DNA of 64,000 bases from Alphaproteobacteria bacterium. Its GTDB lineage: Bacteria; Pseudomonadota; Alphaproteobacteria; UBA2966. Below are positions 17,371-26,130 of this stretch, piece by piece. Under the pieces are notes generated by a model, which saw nothing but the letters and a program-made list of their open reading frames with translations, did no database searches and was not told the DNA's origin. Position 1 is the first letter of the stretch, and each line of letters begins with the position of its first letter. The stretch lies in contig JABILA010000135.1 in NCBI GenBank assembly GCA_018654745.1, positions 1-64,000 on the forward strand, read 5' to 3'. A program made the translations under genes and the position numbers.

Positions 17371-18453
17371 TCAGCGCACCAGTATTATGACGTCGACCCG
17401 ATCAGACGGACCCTGGTCGGCCGCCATCCCGAGGGCTCGAACATCGATCCGCGTCGACCGAAGTCCTTTTTCTATCAGATAAGAGCGTACCGCCAGGGCA
17501 CGTGAAAGACTGCGGCGACGGGAAGCGCTGGGCGTTTCTCCTGAACCGCCAGCAAAGGATTTGAGCTGTAATCTGTCATCACCATCAGCCAGTTTTGCAG
17601 CCAGGTTGTTCAACCGAACCTTCTCGTCTGCAGAAATGCGTGTGCTGTTTCCACTGAAACCAACGCGCATGGCCAGACCTGGCGTCGAAATATTGACCTT
17701 GCGTGGCAGCGAGGCAACTTTTTGCTCAACCCGCGCTGGTTTTGGTGCGGCGATTGGCGCTTTCGGAACCACAGGTGCAGGCATAGGCTGCACAACTCTT
17801 GGTGCGGGTGCTACCGGGGCCACTTTTGGACTGGCCATTTTCACTGGTGCCGGCGGCGGTGGAGGTGGCGGTGTTACAGCAGGTGCCCGCTTCGCCATTT
17901 TCACAGGTTTTGGTACTGGCTTTGGCGCGGGCCTGGTGATTGCCTTGGGCACCATCGGTGCTGCAGGCTTGACCATGGGTACAGCTTTTTGCGGCGGTGG
18001 TGTCACGCGCGCGACTTTTGGGGCAGGGGCTGTTGTGACGCGCGCCATGGGCAACGCCGGTTTGCGGTCAGGAATGCTTAATCCGGATCCGGTTGGGCGT
18101 TTCAGCGTCAGTTTTGGCATCGCGCTGCGCGAGGAATTATTCCCGGCAGATTTCATCGAACCCGGCATGCGCAGGGTAATGTTATCGTTCATGCCCTTCA
18201 TGCCCGGCATTTTCAGAACCCGGCCATAAGCTGTGGTGTTGCCAGAAGATGGCGTCAATATATCCAGATTGACTTCAACACTGGATTTTCCACTGCCGCC
18301 AATAACGACAGTTGACTGGGCTATCGCAGATGCCGACGTAAATGAAACGGCAAGAACAAAAAGACTGCCTGTTGCAACTGCAAGGCGTTTTTTGCCAACT
18401 GGTAAACAGCAAAACGGCTTGTGATCGGGCATTTTGTTCATAGCGTCTGGCAT
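17371..18453 (-). CDS. Exported proline-rich protein with C-terminal OmpA-like domain
   Basis: 360 residues. An N-terminal signal sequence (about residues 22-46, ending ASAIAQ) is followed by a region with short basic/serine stretches, then a Pro/Ala/Lys-rich linker (about 130-250). The C-terminal OmpA-like fold (about 260-360) contains SRRRSLSRALAVRSYLIEKG, matching the RA-x-x-V helix that contacts peptidoglycan. The linker resembles TolA or TonB linkers and could span the periplasm. It leads the operon with the channel and MotB-like genes. A GGGGAG sequence lies 12 bases before the ATG, and a TTGACA at 18570-18565 may be its -35 box. Confidence 0.75.
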   Translation of the reverse strand: MPDAMNKMPDHKPFCCLPVGKKRLAVATGSLFVLAVSFTSASAIAQSTVVIGGSGKSSVEVNLDILTPSSGNTTAYGRVLKMPGMKGMNDNITLRMPGSMKSAGNNSSRSAMPKLTLKRPTGSGLSIPDRKPALPMARVTTAPAPKVARVTPPPQKAVPMVKPAAPMVPKAITRPAPKPVPKPVKMAKRAPAVTPPPPPPPAPVKMASPKVAPVAPAPRVVQPMPAPVVPKAPIAAPKPARVEQKVASLPRKVNISTPGLAMRVGFSGNSTRISADEKVRLNNLAAKLADGDDRLQLKSFAGGSGETPSASRRRSLSRALAVRSYLIEKGLRSTRIDVRALGMAADQGPSDRVDVIILVR

Positions 18454-18599
18454 TCGAGAAACTGACTCCCCTTCGTGAGGGCAAATCCCTCATGCGAGCG
18501 TTGCACAATAACCTGGCAAAATTTGTGCGACAACAGCTTTAACACCTTAATATTCAAGGTAGTTTGTCAAAATTAAGGCAAAAATAGAGGGCTGCTGTC

Positions 18600-19409
18600 T
18601 CAGCTGCGTGCGGCTTTACGTAGAATATCCGCGAGAACATCATGCATACGTCCGTTACCGGCCAGTACACTGCCGGTTTCCAGCATACGTTCGCCCAGGT
18701 TGATTTCACTGACGATGCCACCTGCTTCACGCAGGATAATCAGACCTGCCGCAATATCCCAGGGGCTCAGGCCGCGCTCCCAATAGGCGTCGTAGCGCCC
18801 AGCTGCAACGTAGGCCAGATCCAGAGCCGCAGAACCCTGGCGACGGACACCGGCCACCAGCGGCATGACAAGTTCCAGTTCCTTTGAAAACAAAGCCTTG
18901 GTTTTTGGTGTGCCCCGCCCACGATCAGGAATGCCGGTTGCGAACACTGCATCCTTGACCTGTTTGCGACCGGAGACGCGCAAGCGCTTGTCATTGACAA
19001 AAGCACCCAGGCCTTTTTCAGCAAAAAACAATTCATCGCGGGCCGGGTCGTAAATGATGCCGGCAAATATTTCGCTGTCGCGTTCCAGGGCAATGGAAAT
19101 ACAAAAATGGGGAATGCCATGCAGGAAATTCATGGTGCCGTCCAGTGGATCAATAATCCAGCGATTGGATGTATCCTTGCCGTCGACCTTGCCGCCTTCT
19201 TCCAACAGATAGCTATATCCGGGACGGGCTTTCTCCAATTCCTCGCGGATCGTTTCCTCGGCTTTCAAATCAGCAGAAGAGACAAAATCAGCAGGGCCTT
19301 TTTCCGATACCTGAAGCTGTTCGACTTCGCCAAAGTCGCGCAACAGGCGACGAGACGCCTTGCGGGCGGCGGCGTCCATGACGTTGATAAGAGCGGATTT
19401 ATGGGCCAT
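18600..19409 (-). CDS. suhB: Inositol-1-monophosphatase family protein SuhB
   Basis: A 269-residue Mg-dependent phosphatase. Metal ligands are in LLEEGG (Glu70/71), WIIDPLDGTMNF (Asp87, Asp90) and SPWDIAAG. The SADLKAEETI segment is the typical first motif. It hydrolyses inositol phosphates; the E. coli protein also joins the ribosomal-RNA antitermination complex. It sits 44 bases downstream of efp, a common alphaproteobacterial arrangement, and is probably co-transcribed with it. Confidence 0.93.
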   Translation of the reverse strand: MAHKSALINVMDAAARKASRRLLRDFGEVEQLQVSEKGPADFVSSADLKAEETIREELEKARPGYSYLLEEGGKVDGKDTSNRWIIDPLDGTMNFLHGIPHFCISIALERDSEIFAGIIYDPARDELFFAEKGLGAFVNDKRLRVSGRKQVKDAVFATGIPDRGRGTPKTKALFSKELELVMPLVAGVRRQGSAALDLAYVAAGRYDAYWERGLSPWDIAAGLIILREAGGIVSEINLGERMLETGSVLAGNGRMHDVLADILRKAARS

Positions 19410-19453
19410 CTGATTCTACTTGAAAAACGAAACTGAAAGGGGCGCGTGCACGA

Positions 19454-20017
19454 CTATTCGGCGCGCTTGGAGTAACTGGCGTCTTCTGTGTTCACAACGA
19501 TACGCTCGCCTGTTGAAACAAACTGCGGCACCATAACGCGGACACCGTTTTCCAGCATTGCAGGCTTGAAAGATGACGTTGCCGTCTGGCCCTTCACTGT
19601 CGGTTCCGTCTCAGTGATTTCCAGGGTAACGGTTTCCGGCAGTTCAACGCGCAACGGCGAATCATCATATGATTCGATTGTTACTTCCATACCATCCTGC
19701 AGGAACGGACGTTGTTCGCCAACCATTTCGGCGTTCAGTTCGATCTGCTCATAGCTTGTATTATTCATGAATGTCAGCATCTCGCCGTCTGCAAACAGGA
19801 ACTGATATTCGGCCTGTTCAAGTCGAACTTTTTCAACTGTTTCTGACGCACGGAAGCGTTCGTTTAGTTTGCTGCCATTGCGCAGGTTTTTCAGTTCAAC
19901 CTGCAAATAAGCACCACCCTTGCCGGGCTGGGTATGCTGGATTTTAACCGCGACCCAAAGGCCGTCTTTATGTTCGATTACGTTGCCGGGGCGAACGGCG
20001 TTGCCATTGATTTTCAT
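19454..20017 (-). CDS. efp: Translation elongation factor P
   Basis: A 187-residue three-domain protein (KOW-like domain I, then two OB folds). The loop [10 protein letters not shown] carries Lys33, the position modified with beta-lysine by EpmA/EpmB in many bacteria, although no epm genes are in the window. The motifs [16 protein letters not shown] and the C-terminal [17 protein letters not shown] are diagnostic. It relieves ribosome stalling at polyproline, relevant here because several neighbours (TolA, CheZ, the OmpA-like protein) have long proline-rich tracts. suhB follows 44 bases downstream. Confidence 0.95.
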   Translation of the reverse strand: MKINGNAVRPGNVIEHKDGLWVAVKIQHTQPGKGGAYLQVELKNLRNGSKLNERFRASETVEKVRLEQAEYQFLFADGEMLTFMNNTSYEQIELNAEMVGEQRPFLQDGMEVTIESYDDSPLRVELPETVTLEITETEPTVKGQTATSSFKPAMLENGVRVMVPQFVSTGERIVVNTEDASYSKRAE

Positions 20018-20209
20018 GACGAATAACTCTGCTGCAGGGCCCCCGGAATAATATCAGGGAGCGAATGTCGGCGAAACGGGTTCAAGTCTCCACAACCGTT
20101 GCCGGTCGGGGGATGCGGCGCGGAACCTAGCAGGTCGCGGAGATCACCGCAATGCTGGTCTTTGCTACGAAAACAAGCCCGGGGTTCCGGACAGTGATTA
20201 ATGTCTGCC

Positions 20210-22042
20210 CTAGGCCGCCATGTGGTCGGCAGCCTTGAAGTAAGGCAGGTTGTCTTTTGATGAGCAGCCCAGCATCGCCATGCGTTCAGCAACGCGGATG
20301 GCTTTTTGGTACTTACGCTCGTTCTCGGCGGGTGAATGGGACTGAAAAGCGCGTCCACACAGCGAAATACCATAATGGGCCTGCAAGGTCCGGATTACTC
20401 TGCCGGCCAGCATACCATCAGCAATCAGTGAAAGATCAAAGTCTTCCTGTTTCTTGATCCAGAACTCGTTCGCCAGCAAATAACTGCGGATGCTTGTTTC
20501 TGCAGCCAGGGCGGCGTCCCAGTATTCTGATTCCGATTTGGTTTCGTCACCCGATACTTCGCGGAAGGCCATGCAGAAAGACAAAAAGACCTTTTCATTG
20601 TCAGTCGCGGATTTCCAGGCTGATTTGTCCAGACGCTCCCAGACCGACATGTTCATTTTCTCGAACACTTTGGGGACGCGCTTGAAGAACAGGCGATGCA
20701 GACCGCTTTCATTAAGCGAACTGTCCAGCTTCTGTTCCTTGTAGATATCAACAGCCGCATAGGTGCCACAAACCGGACAGGTGTCATTGGCATGTTCATT
20801 TTTGCGATAAATGTGAGAACACCTGGATTTGTTCGCCAGTTCATTTTTGCACAGCAAGTATATGTCGTCGCTGTCTTCACCGTCCTGCTGTTCGCCGATC
20901 CAGTTGAACCGGTTCATGAACTGCATGTGGGAGCCCCGGGTGCTCCACAGGCTCCACTGCAATTTCTCCACTGGCCCGAATGTGCTCCAGTTGGAACTGA
21001 CGTCGATAATGATGCACTTGTCCTTGCCAGGTGCTGACCGCAGGCCACGGCCTACCGACTGACCCCACAACACCTTCGACAGGGTTGGGCGCAAATGTAC
21101 AATTATATTGCAATGGGGATTGTCCCAGCCTTCGACCAATACGCCGACAGAAACCATCGCTTCGATTTCGCCGCGTTCATGGCTGGCAAGCAGTTTCATG
21201 CGTTCCTTGATCGGTGTCGCGGCTGTAACGATTGCGGCCTTGATGTTAAAAAGCTCGATTTGGCGCAAGGTTTCTTCGGCGACACTGACGTCTGCACAGA
21301 ACCAGGCCGAAATGGCTTTTCCCGACAAATTTTCCCGCTCTTCCATATAACTGCGGAGAGCATAATCGATCATCGAAGACTTGATGATCGCTGATGCGAG
21401 TTTGGTAACCGGGAAATCGCCGGAGCTGATATCGATGTTGCCAAGATCAAGGTCATGCACAAAGTGGGAGCGGTAAACCGGCTGTACCAGAACGCCCTCT
21501 GCAATCAGGTCTTCAATATTTGCGCAATCGATAATGGCATCAAAAGCCAGGCTGAGCTGGTCTCTCTGATCACCGGTACGCCGTTCAGGTGAGGCCGTAA
21601 GGCCCATGAACCAGGCGTCGCTTTTACCGTTCGTATCGAAGTCGTCGATGATCCTCTTATAGCCTTTGCCGTTCGGCGAGACCCGGTGTGCTTCGTCAAC
21701 GATGATAAGATCGGCCTTGGTGATGGCGTCTGCCAGCACGTCTTTCGCCCGCATATGGGTCGAAAGCAGAATGTCATAACCTTCGAAAGCCTGGCCAGTA
21801 TCAGATACCGCCAGTTTGCGAACCGTATGCTTTTTGCTCAGCGCACTTTCCAGCTGTTCAAGCAGAACCAGCCGATGGCACAACACGACGATCTTCTTGT
21901 CCTTGAAAAACCGTTCGACGATTTCGCTGGCCAACACGGTCTTGCCGGCACCAGTTGGCGCCTTCAGGATAAACCGGCGATATTTACTGATGATCGACGG
22001 AAATGTGTCGATAACTTCTTGTTGCCAGTTTCTCAGATGCAT
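20210..22042 (-). CDS. Solitary SF2 DEAH-box helicase with zinc-finger-like insert
   Basis: A 610-residue SF2 helicase of the Res/type-III-restriction-like group. Motif I APTGAGKT is at about 28-35, motif II DEAH at 116-119, motif III in GLTASPERR and motif VI in QSVGRGLR. At about 385-420 a C-x(n)-C-x-H...C-P-V-C-G array resembles a zinc finger, followed by a C-terminal helical domain of about 180 residues with no recognisable nuclease. No methylase, nuclease or other partner is next to it, so it is either a DNA-repair-type helicase or an orphan remnant of a defence locus. No strong SD is seen. Confidence 0.75.
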   Translation of the reverse strand: MHLRNWQQEVIDTFPSIISKYRRFILKAPTGAGKTVLASEIVERFFKDKKIVVLCHRLVLLEQLESALSKKHTVRKLAVSDTGQAFEGYDILLSTHMRAKDVLADAITKADLIIVDEAHRVSPNGKGYKRIIDDFDTNGKSDAWFMGLTASPERRTGDQRDQLSLAFDAIIDCANIEDLIAEGVLVQPVYRSHFVHDLDLGNIDISSGDFPVTKLASAIIKSSMIDYALRSYMEERENLSGKAISAWFCADVSVAEETLRQIELFNIKAAIVTAATPIKERMKLLASHERGEIEAMVSVGVLVEGWDNPHCNIIVHLRPTLSKVLWGQSVGRGLRSAPGKDKCIIIDVSSNWSTFGPVEKLQWSLWSTRGSHMQFMNRFNWIGEQQDGEDSDDIYLLCKNELANKSRCSHIYRKNEHANDTCPVCGTYAAVDIYKEQKLDSSLNESGLHRLFFKRVPKVFEKMNMSVWERLDKSAWKSATDNEKVFLSFCMAFREVSGDETKSESEYWDAALAAETSIRSYLLANEFWIKKQEDFDLSLIADGMLAGRVIRTLQAHYGISLCGRAFQSHSPAENERKYQKAIRVAERMAMLGCSSKDNLPYFKAADHMAA

Positions 22043-22108
22043 AGAAAGCCTGTGTCAAAGATGGGGCAAACTTGCCCCGAAAACGTCGTATTATCGAAAA
22101 TCAACCTA

Positions 22109-22158
22109 AAGACCGGGATCCTGTCGCCTGCTTGTTTGCGGCGATGGATACCGGTCTT
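22109..22158 (-). terminator. Long imperfect hairpin, probable ppiC terminator
   Basis: AAGACCGG-g-ATCC-tg-TCGCC (22109-22128) pairs with GGCGA-t-GGAT-a-CCGGTCTT (22140-22158), giving about 17 base pairs with two small interruptions. On the minus strand it lies just past the parvulin stop and is followed by TTTAGG, so it is probably a weak-tailed terminator. A palindromic repeat element is an alternative. Confidence 0.5.
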
Positions 22159-22173
22159 CAGGTCTTGAACAAA

Positions 22174-22455
22174 TCAGTCGCTGCGGCTGGTGACTTCAAG
22201 AAGGTGATAGCCAAACTGTGTTTTCACCGGGCCCTGAACTTCGTTGACATCGGCGCTGAAGACCACCTTGTCAAATTCAGGCACCATTTGGCCTGGGCCA
22301 AATGATCCGAGATCGCCACCGCTTGCGCTTGACGGGCAGGACGAGTGCTCGCGCGCCAGATCGGCAAAATCTTCGCCACCAGCAATTTTGCCTTTAAGCT
22401 CTTCGCAAAGCGATTCGTTATCAACCAGTATGTGTCTTGCAGTGTCTTGAGCCAT
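22174..22455 (-). CDS. ppiC: Parvulin-type peptidyl-prolyl isomerase (PpiC-like)
   Basis: A 93-residue single-domain parvulin: ARHILVDNE, DFADLAREHSSCPSSASGGDLG, FGPGQMVPEFDKVVF and FGYHLLEVTSR are the family landmarks. It has no signal peptide, so it is a cytoplasmic rotamase catalysing cis-trans isomerisation of X-Pro bonds, like E. coli PpiC. AAAGGAG lies seven bases before the ATG. It is followed by a long hairpin separating it from the helicase gene. Confidence 0.93.
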   Translation of the reverse strand: MAQDTARHILVDNESLCEELKGKIAGGEDFADLAREHSSCPSSASGGDLGSFGPGQMVPEFDKVVFSADVNEVQGPVKTQFGYHLLEVTSRSD

Positions 22456-22625
22456 TGATCTGCTCCTTTAAAATTTATGTCTGTGATTCCAGGGAAGAGT
22501 AAATAGCTGGAGTCTGTGATGACTTCAACCGTCCAGAAACCGGAACCGGTAATGAATGATGAATTCAACACCGTGAATTGCAGCCGACGATGTTAGCAGG
22601 TTTTAAAGTGATTTGCCAATTATGT

Positions 22626-23309
22626 TCAGCCGACTTCTTCCCGGGCCCTGGTAATTGCGTCGTTAAAGGCCGTAACAGCACTGGCAGGGCCCTCGGGATG
22701 GGACCATATGCCACCGGAGGCTGCCAGAAAATCGACCCCGGATTTCACCAGATCTCCGCAATTTTCAGCCGTGATGCCGCCAATGGCAACAGCAGGTATT
22801 TCGATATAGGCATTCCACCATGTCAGCAAGTCAAGTTCCAGATAGTCCGTGTAGGTGGTGTTTGAACTTGGGAAACAGGGTCCGAAGGAGACATAGTCCG
22901 CACCTTTTTCAGCAGCTTCCAGAGCACGATGGCGGGATGAAAAACAACTGACACCGACAATCGCATCATCGCCCAACGCTTTGCGTGCCGCCTTCACATC
23001 AGAAACATCCTCGGCATCGTCAGGGCGGCTGGCCAGATGCACACCGTCTGCACCACTGGATGCTACCAGATCAACTTGGTCACAAACGAGCAGGGCTACG
23101 TCGCGCTGATGACAAACAGGTATCAGGATGTCGAGGGCTCGTTTGACTTCATCTGCCTCAGACTGCGGCATCCAGATCTGGGCACAGTTGATATTGCCGG
23201 CATCAAGCGCAGATGCCAGCAAGTCCGCAAACGGCACCGGATCAAACGATGGCGGCGTTATCAGATAAGGCTTGCAGTCTGGTAATTGGTTAGCAGGTTT
23301 ATTGGTCAT
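22626..23309 (-). CDS. thiE: Thiamine phosphate synthase family protein
   Basis: A 227-residue TIM-barrel protein with GADGVHLASRPDDAED, VGVSCFSSRHRALEAAEKGADYVSFGPCFPS and VAIGGITAENCGDLVKSGVDFLA, matching ThiE motifs for diphosphate and phosphate binding. ThiE joins HMP-pyrophosphate and thiazole phosphate to give thiamine phosphate. The family usually has GADGVHLGQ-D; here LASRPDD replaces it, so the protein could be a divergent ThiE or a ThiE-like isomerase (TenI type). No other thi genes are adjacent. Confidence 0.82.
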   Translation of the reverse strand: MTNKPANQLPDCKPYLITPPSFDPVPFADLLASALDAGNINCAQIWMPQSEADEVKRALDILIPVCHQRDVALLVCDQVDLVASSGADGVHLASRPDDAEDVSDVKAARKALGDDAIVGVSCFSSRHRALEAAEKGADYVSFGPCFPSSNTTYTDYLELDLLTWWNAYIEIPAVAIGGITAENCGDLVKSGVDFLAASGGIWSHPEGPASAVTAFNDAITRAREEVG

Positions 23310-23653
23310 CAGTCACAGGTTCCAGCATGAAGAGATTCAGGATCAATCCGGATCGTATCGGCTCATATCTGTCTTGTATTGAAAGGAATAAGGATGGTCT
23401 GTATCACAATTGAATTTAAGACACTCCGGTTCATCGGGTAACATGGCAGGGCGTATCATGCGCGTCAATTCATGGCGCATTTCCGGCTCGCTGGCTGTAA
23501 ACTGATGTTGACGGACTGTAAACCACCCGCGTATGATTGGCAAACTTGATATATGTTAAGTATTTGTTTTTATTGTATTTTATTGATTTATCCAAACGGG
23601 TATAGCGGTCACGCTGATTTATCGCGTGGCATTCGCAGGACACAGGGGCTGAC
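23310..23653. other. Intergenic region between thiE and the zapA operon
   Basis: This 344-base divergent region contains a strongly AT-rich stretch (about 23540-23600, rich in TTTTATT and TTGTTTTT) that probably holds promoters for the plus-strand zapA cluster. Short open frames here start with TTG or lack ribosome-binding sites and are not convincing. No RNA gene or repeat was seen. Confidence 0.4.
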
Positions 23654-23941
23654 ATGTCGGAAATAAACCAGGCAAAAAAACAACTGCAGCAGGCCCTGGC
23701 CAAACTGGATGACGTCGTCAAATCCAGATCGTCCGATGGTGAGGCACAACAGGACCAGATTGAAGCCGAGGCCAAGGTCTTGCGGGCCGAATTAGAAGTT
23801 CTGCAAAAGGAAAATGCGGGTTTGAAAGCTGAACTGGCTGACGCCCGGAACGCCTATGTGGCGCTTGAAGAAGTCGCCGATGCGGTCGACAGCCGACTGG
23901 ATACCGCCATCAGCAGCATCCGCTCGGTCATGAGCCACTAA
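23654..23941 (+). CDS. DUF4164 coiled-coil protein, probable ZapA partner
   Basis: A 95-residue protein that is nearly all coiled coil (heptads across residues 4-85; VLRAELEVLQKENAGL is typical), ending with a short helix ISSIRSVMSH. This is the DUF4164 family found next to zapA in alphaproteobacteria. A role in Z-ring organisation, like the unrelated ZapB, is inferred from linkage and shape. The gene ends 27 bases before zapA and they are surely co-transcribed. Confidence 0.78.
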   Translation: MSEINQAKKQLQQALAKLDDVVKSRSSDGEAQQDQIEAEAKVLRAELEVLQKENAGLKAELADARNAYVALEEVADAVDSRLDTAISSIRSVMSH

Positions 23942-23968
23942 TATCAGAGCAGGGTAAAGGACGATCAG

Positions 23969-24319
23969 ATGGCACAGGTTCAGGTCACCGTAAACGGCCG
24001 CAACTATACATTGGTGTGTGATGATGGTGAGGAAGAGCATCTGACATCGCTGGCGGCCACGGTTGATGGCAAGGTTTCTGAACTGGTTACCGGCGTCGGG
24101 CAAATCGGTGAAGGACGGCTTTTGTTGATGGCTGGATTGCTGATGGCGGATGAAAGAGTAGGCTCCGCCGAGCGTATTGCCGAGCTGGAAGAGGAGCTGG
24201 CAGCAGCACGCGCAGCCGTTTCCATCGCCACGGATAACGTTAACGAAGACGCATCTCAGGCCATGATAGAGGCTGCAAAACGCATCGAAGATGTTGCTGT
24301 TCAGCTTCAGAGCGCCTAA
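23969..24319 (+). CDS. zapA: Cell division protein ZapA
   Basis: A 116-residue FtsZ-associated protein: VQVTVNGRNYTLVCDDGEEEHL at the N-terminus forms the beta-hairpin head, then LAATVDGKVSEL and a long helix (about residues 55-116). ZapA tetramers cross-link FtsZ protofilaments at midcell. It sits directly upstream of the 6S RNA and the folate cyclo-ligase gene, the same order (zapA-ssrS-ygfA) as in gammaproteobacteria. Confidence 0.93.
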   Translation: MAQVQVTVNGRNYTLVCDDGEEEHLTSLAATVDGKVSELVTGVGQIGEGRLLLMAGLLMADERVGSAERIAELEEELAAARAAVSIATDNVNEDASQAMIEAAKRIEDVAVQLQSA

Positions 24320-24328
24320 ATAGGAGAC

Positions 24329-24491
24329 AGGCGGGCTCTGCCCTGTTCGTTGGGCGCAAGTATTCCTGGGGCCAATATCGATCTGTATGGGAGCTGTCCC
24401 TGCCGGAACCGTGGTTCCGATCACACGGCACCCACCTGCTAAAGCAGGCCACAGTGGATCGAGGTGCTGACGGCTACGGTGGTCCCCGCCT
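24329..24491 (+). ncRNA. ssrS: 6S RNA
   Basis: Located between zapA and the 5-formyltetrahydrofolate cyclo-ligase gene, the conserved 6S position. AGGCGGG (24329-24335) closes with CCCGCCT (24485-24491), and the flanks show the typical GGGCTCTGCCCTGTT 5' side and GGTGGTCCCCGCC 3' side around a large central bubble. 6S RNA mimics an open promoter and sequesters the housekeeping sigma-RNA polymerase in stationary phase. The exact ends are estimated. A second copy of GGTCCCCGCCT follows at 24505-24515, which would allow an alternative terminal stem. Confidence 0.88.
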
Positions 24492-24578
24492 ACTTAATTT
24501 TTCTGGTCCCCGCCTGCAAGTTATTAAGTCCACGTCTCCTGATTTTTTCAGCAAGTGATCTGTGAAATATTATTTGGT

Positions 24579-25160
24579 ATGACCCATTCCGGTTCCGATC
24601 TGACAAAATCTGACCTTCGCAAAAAATACCGTGAAATCCGGGATGAAGCTGCCAGTAATGTGACTATCGCCTCATTTGCAGCGGCTCGGCATTTTCAGGG
24701 CATCATCGAAATCCCCGAGAGCGGCGTCGTCGCGGGCTATTGGCCCATGCGAAACGAATTCGACTCCCGGCCCTTGATGGTTAAACTGCGTGAAGCGGGA
24801 CACCCATTGGCGCTGCCCGTTGTGGTCGGCAAGGATCAACCATTGGTCTTCAAGGAATGGTCTCCGGGCGATGTTCTTGTTGAAGGCGGTTTTGGGACAC
24901 AGGTGCCGCATGCCTCAGCACGGGAACTGGTTCCGGATGTGGCTCTGGTCCCCATGCTGGCCTTTGATGCAGAGGGCTACCGGCTAGGCTATGGTGGTGG
25001 ATTTTATGACCGGACTTTGGCCCAGGCACCGATGAAGTGGCAAACACTTTCGGTCGGTTTGGCCTTTGCAGCACAGGAAGCTGAAAAATTGCCACGCGAA
25101 AAACACGATCACAAGTTACACTGGATCGTCACCGAACAGGGAACGAGGACATTTGTATGA
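24579..25160 (+). CDS. ygfA: 5-formyltetrahydrofolate cyclo-ligase
   Basis: About 193 residues converting 5-formyl-THF to 5,10-methenyl-THF with ATP. Diagnostic segments are KSDLRKKYREIRDE at the N-terminus, AGYWPMRNEFDSRPL, and the ATP/Mg loop AEGYRLGYGGGFYDR. The start at ATG 24579 is preferred over GTG 24555, giving the family's usual beginning and leaving the 6S RNA free. Its TGA overlaps the ATG of ymdB (ATGA), so the two are translationally coupled. Confidence 0.93.
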   Translation: MTHSGSDLTKSDLRKKYREIRDEAASNVTIASFAAARHFQGIIEIPESGVVAGYWPMRNEFDSRPLMVKLREAGHPLALPVVVGKDQPLVFKEWSPGDVLVEGGFGTQVPHASARELVPDVALVPMLAFDAEGYRLGYGGGFYDRTLAQAPMKWQTLSVGLAFAAQEAEKLPREKHDHKLHWIVTEQGTRTFV

Positions 25161-25984
25161 AGTTGTTGTTTTTGGGCGACGTTGTCGGCCGCAGCGGACG
25201 GGACGCGATGGAGAAGTATCTGCCTGACCTGATCCGTGATCTGGGGCTCGATTTTGTCATCGTCAACGGTGAAAATGCCGCCGCCGGCTTTGGCATTACA
25301 CGGAAAATCTGCAACCAGTTTTTTGAAATGGGTGTGGACGTGATCACCGGGGGTAACCACTCCTGGGATCAGAAAGAGGCAATGGGATTTATCGATTCTG
25401 AAAAGCGTCTGCTGCGTCCGCTGAACTTCCCTAAAGGAACCCCCGGACTGGGTGCAAATGTCTATCAAACGACGGCTGGTAAAAAGGTTTTGGTCCTGAA
25501 CGCCATGGGGCGAATTTTCATGGACGCTCTGGATGATCCCTTTGCCGCGATCGAGACAGAGCTTGGCCGCTACAAACTTGGCTCTACGGTGGATGTTATC
25601 GTTGTCGATTTTCATGGCGAGGCCACCAGTGAAAAAATGGCCATGGGTCATTTCGTTGATGGCCGGGCATCACTGTCCATAGGCACGCATAGTCACATCC
25701 CGACAGCGGATGCTCAAATATTACCCGGGGGCACGGCATACCAGACTGATGCAGGTATGTGCGGAGACTATAATTCTGTGATCGGTATGCAAAAAGAGGA
25801 ACCCTTGCGCCGCTTTACCCGCAAGATTTCCGGGGGCCGTTTTGTGCCGGCCGATGGTGAAGGGACTGTGTGTGGTGTCGTCGTCAAAACCGATAACAAA
25901 ACGGGCCTGGCACTCAGTATTGAACCTGTTCGTCTTGGTGCGAGACTGATCAACACCGGGCAAATATCTGAAACTGTCTCCTGA
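25157..25984 (+). CDS. ymdB: YmdB-family metallophosphoesterase (TIGR00282)
   Basis: 275 residues beginning MKLLFLGDVVGRSGRDAM, with the dinuclear-metal ligands in GDVVG (Asp8), NGENAA, GGNHSWDQ, VDFHGEATSEK and GTHSHIPTAD, the calcineurin-like TIGR00282 pattern. Bacillus YmdB hydrolyses 2',3'-cyclic nucleotides and influences biofilm and sporulation decisions; the role in proteobacteria is less clear. It overlaps the folate cyclo-ligase by four bases. Confidence 0.9.
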   Translation: MKLLFLGDVVGRSGRDAMEKYLPDLIRDLGLDFVIVNGENAAAGFGITRKICNQFFEMGVDVITGGNHSWDQKEAMGFIDSEKRLLRPLNFPKGTPGLGANVYQTTAGKKVLVLNAMGRIFMDALDDPFAAIETELGRYKLGSTVDVIVVDFHGEATSEKMAMGHFVDGRASLSIGTHSHIPTADAQILPGGTAYQTDAGMCGDYNSVIGMQKEEPLRRFTRKISGGRFVPADGEGTVCGVVVKTDNKTGLALSIEPVRLGARLINTGQISETVS

Positions 25985-26130
25985 CCCTTTTAAAACCACG
26001 AAAAAAAAGGTAAATCCGACCTGAAGTGATTCCACAAGGAACGGATTTGCTGTGGATGCCGCAAAATTGCCATATTGAAGCCCGAGATTGTCTATTGGGC
26101 CGCATGAATGGCTGCGGACATTCGCACATC

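Noticed and set aside
20085-20110. tRNA T-loop-like GGTTCAAGTC upstream of efp
   Set aside because: No matching T-stem, acceptor stem or anticodon arm could be formed on either strand.
14884-22042. Zorya-like defence system (MotA-like, MotB-like and a helicase in one neighbourhood)
   Set aside because: The helicase is separated from the motor genes by suhB and efp. The motor operon instead contains a proline-rich OmpA-domain protein, no ZorC/ZorE-like gene is present, and the region otherwise looks like core chromosome.
23343-23543. 66-codon minus-strand open frame between thiE and the zapA cluster
   Set aside because: Starts at TTG without a ribosome-binding site, has no recognisable motif, and an internal ATG is no better supported.
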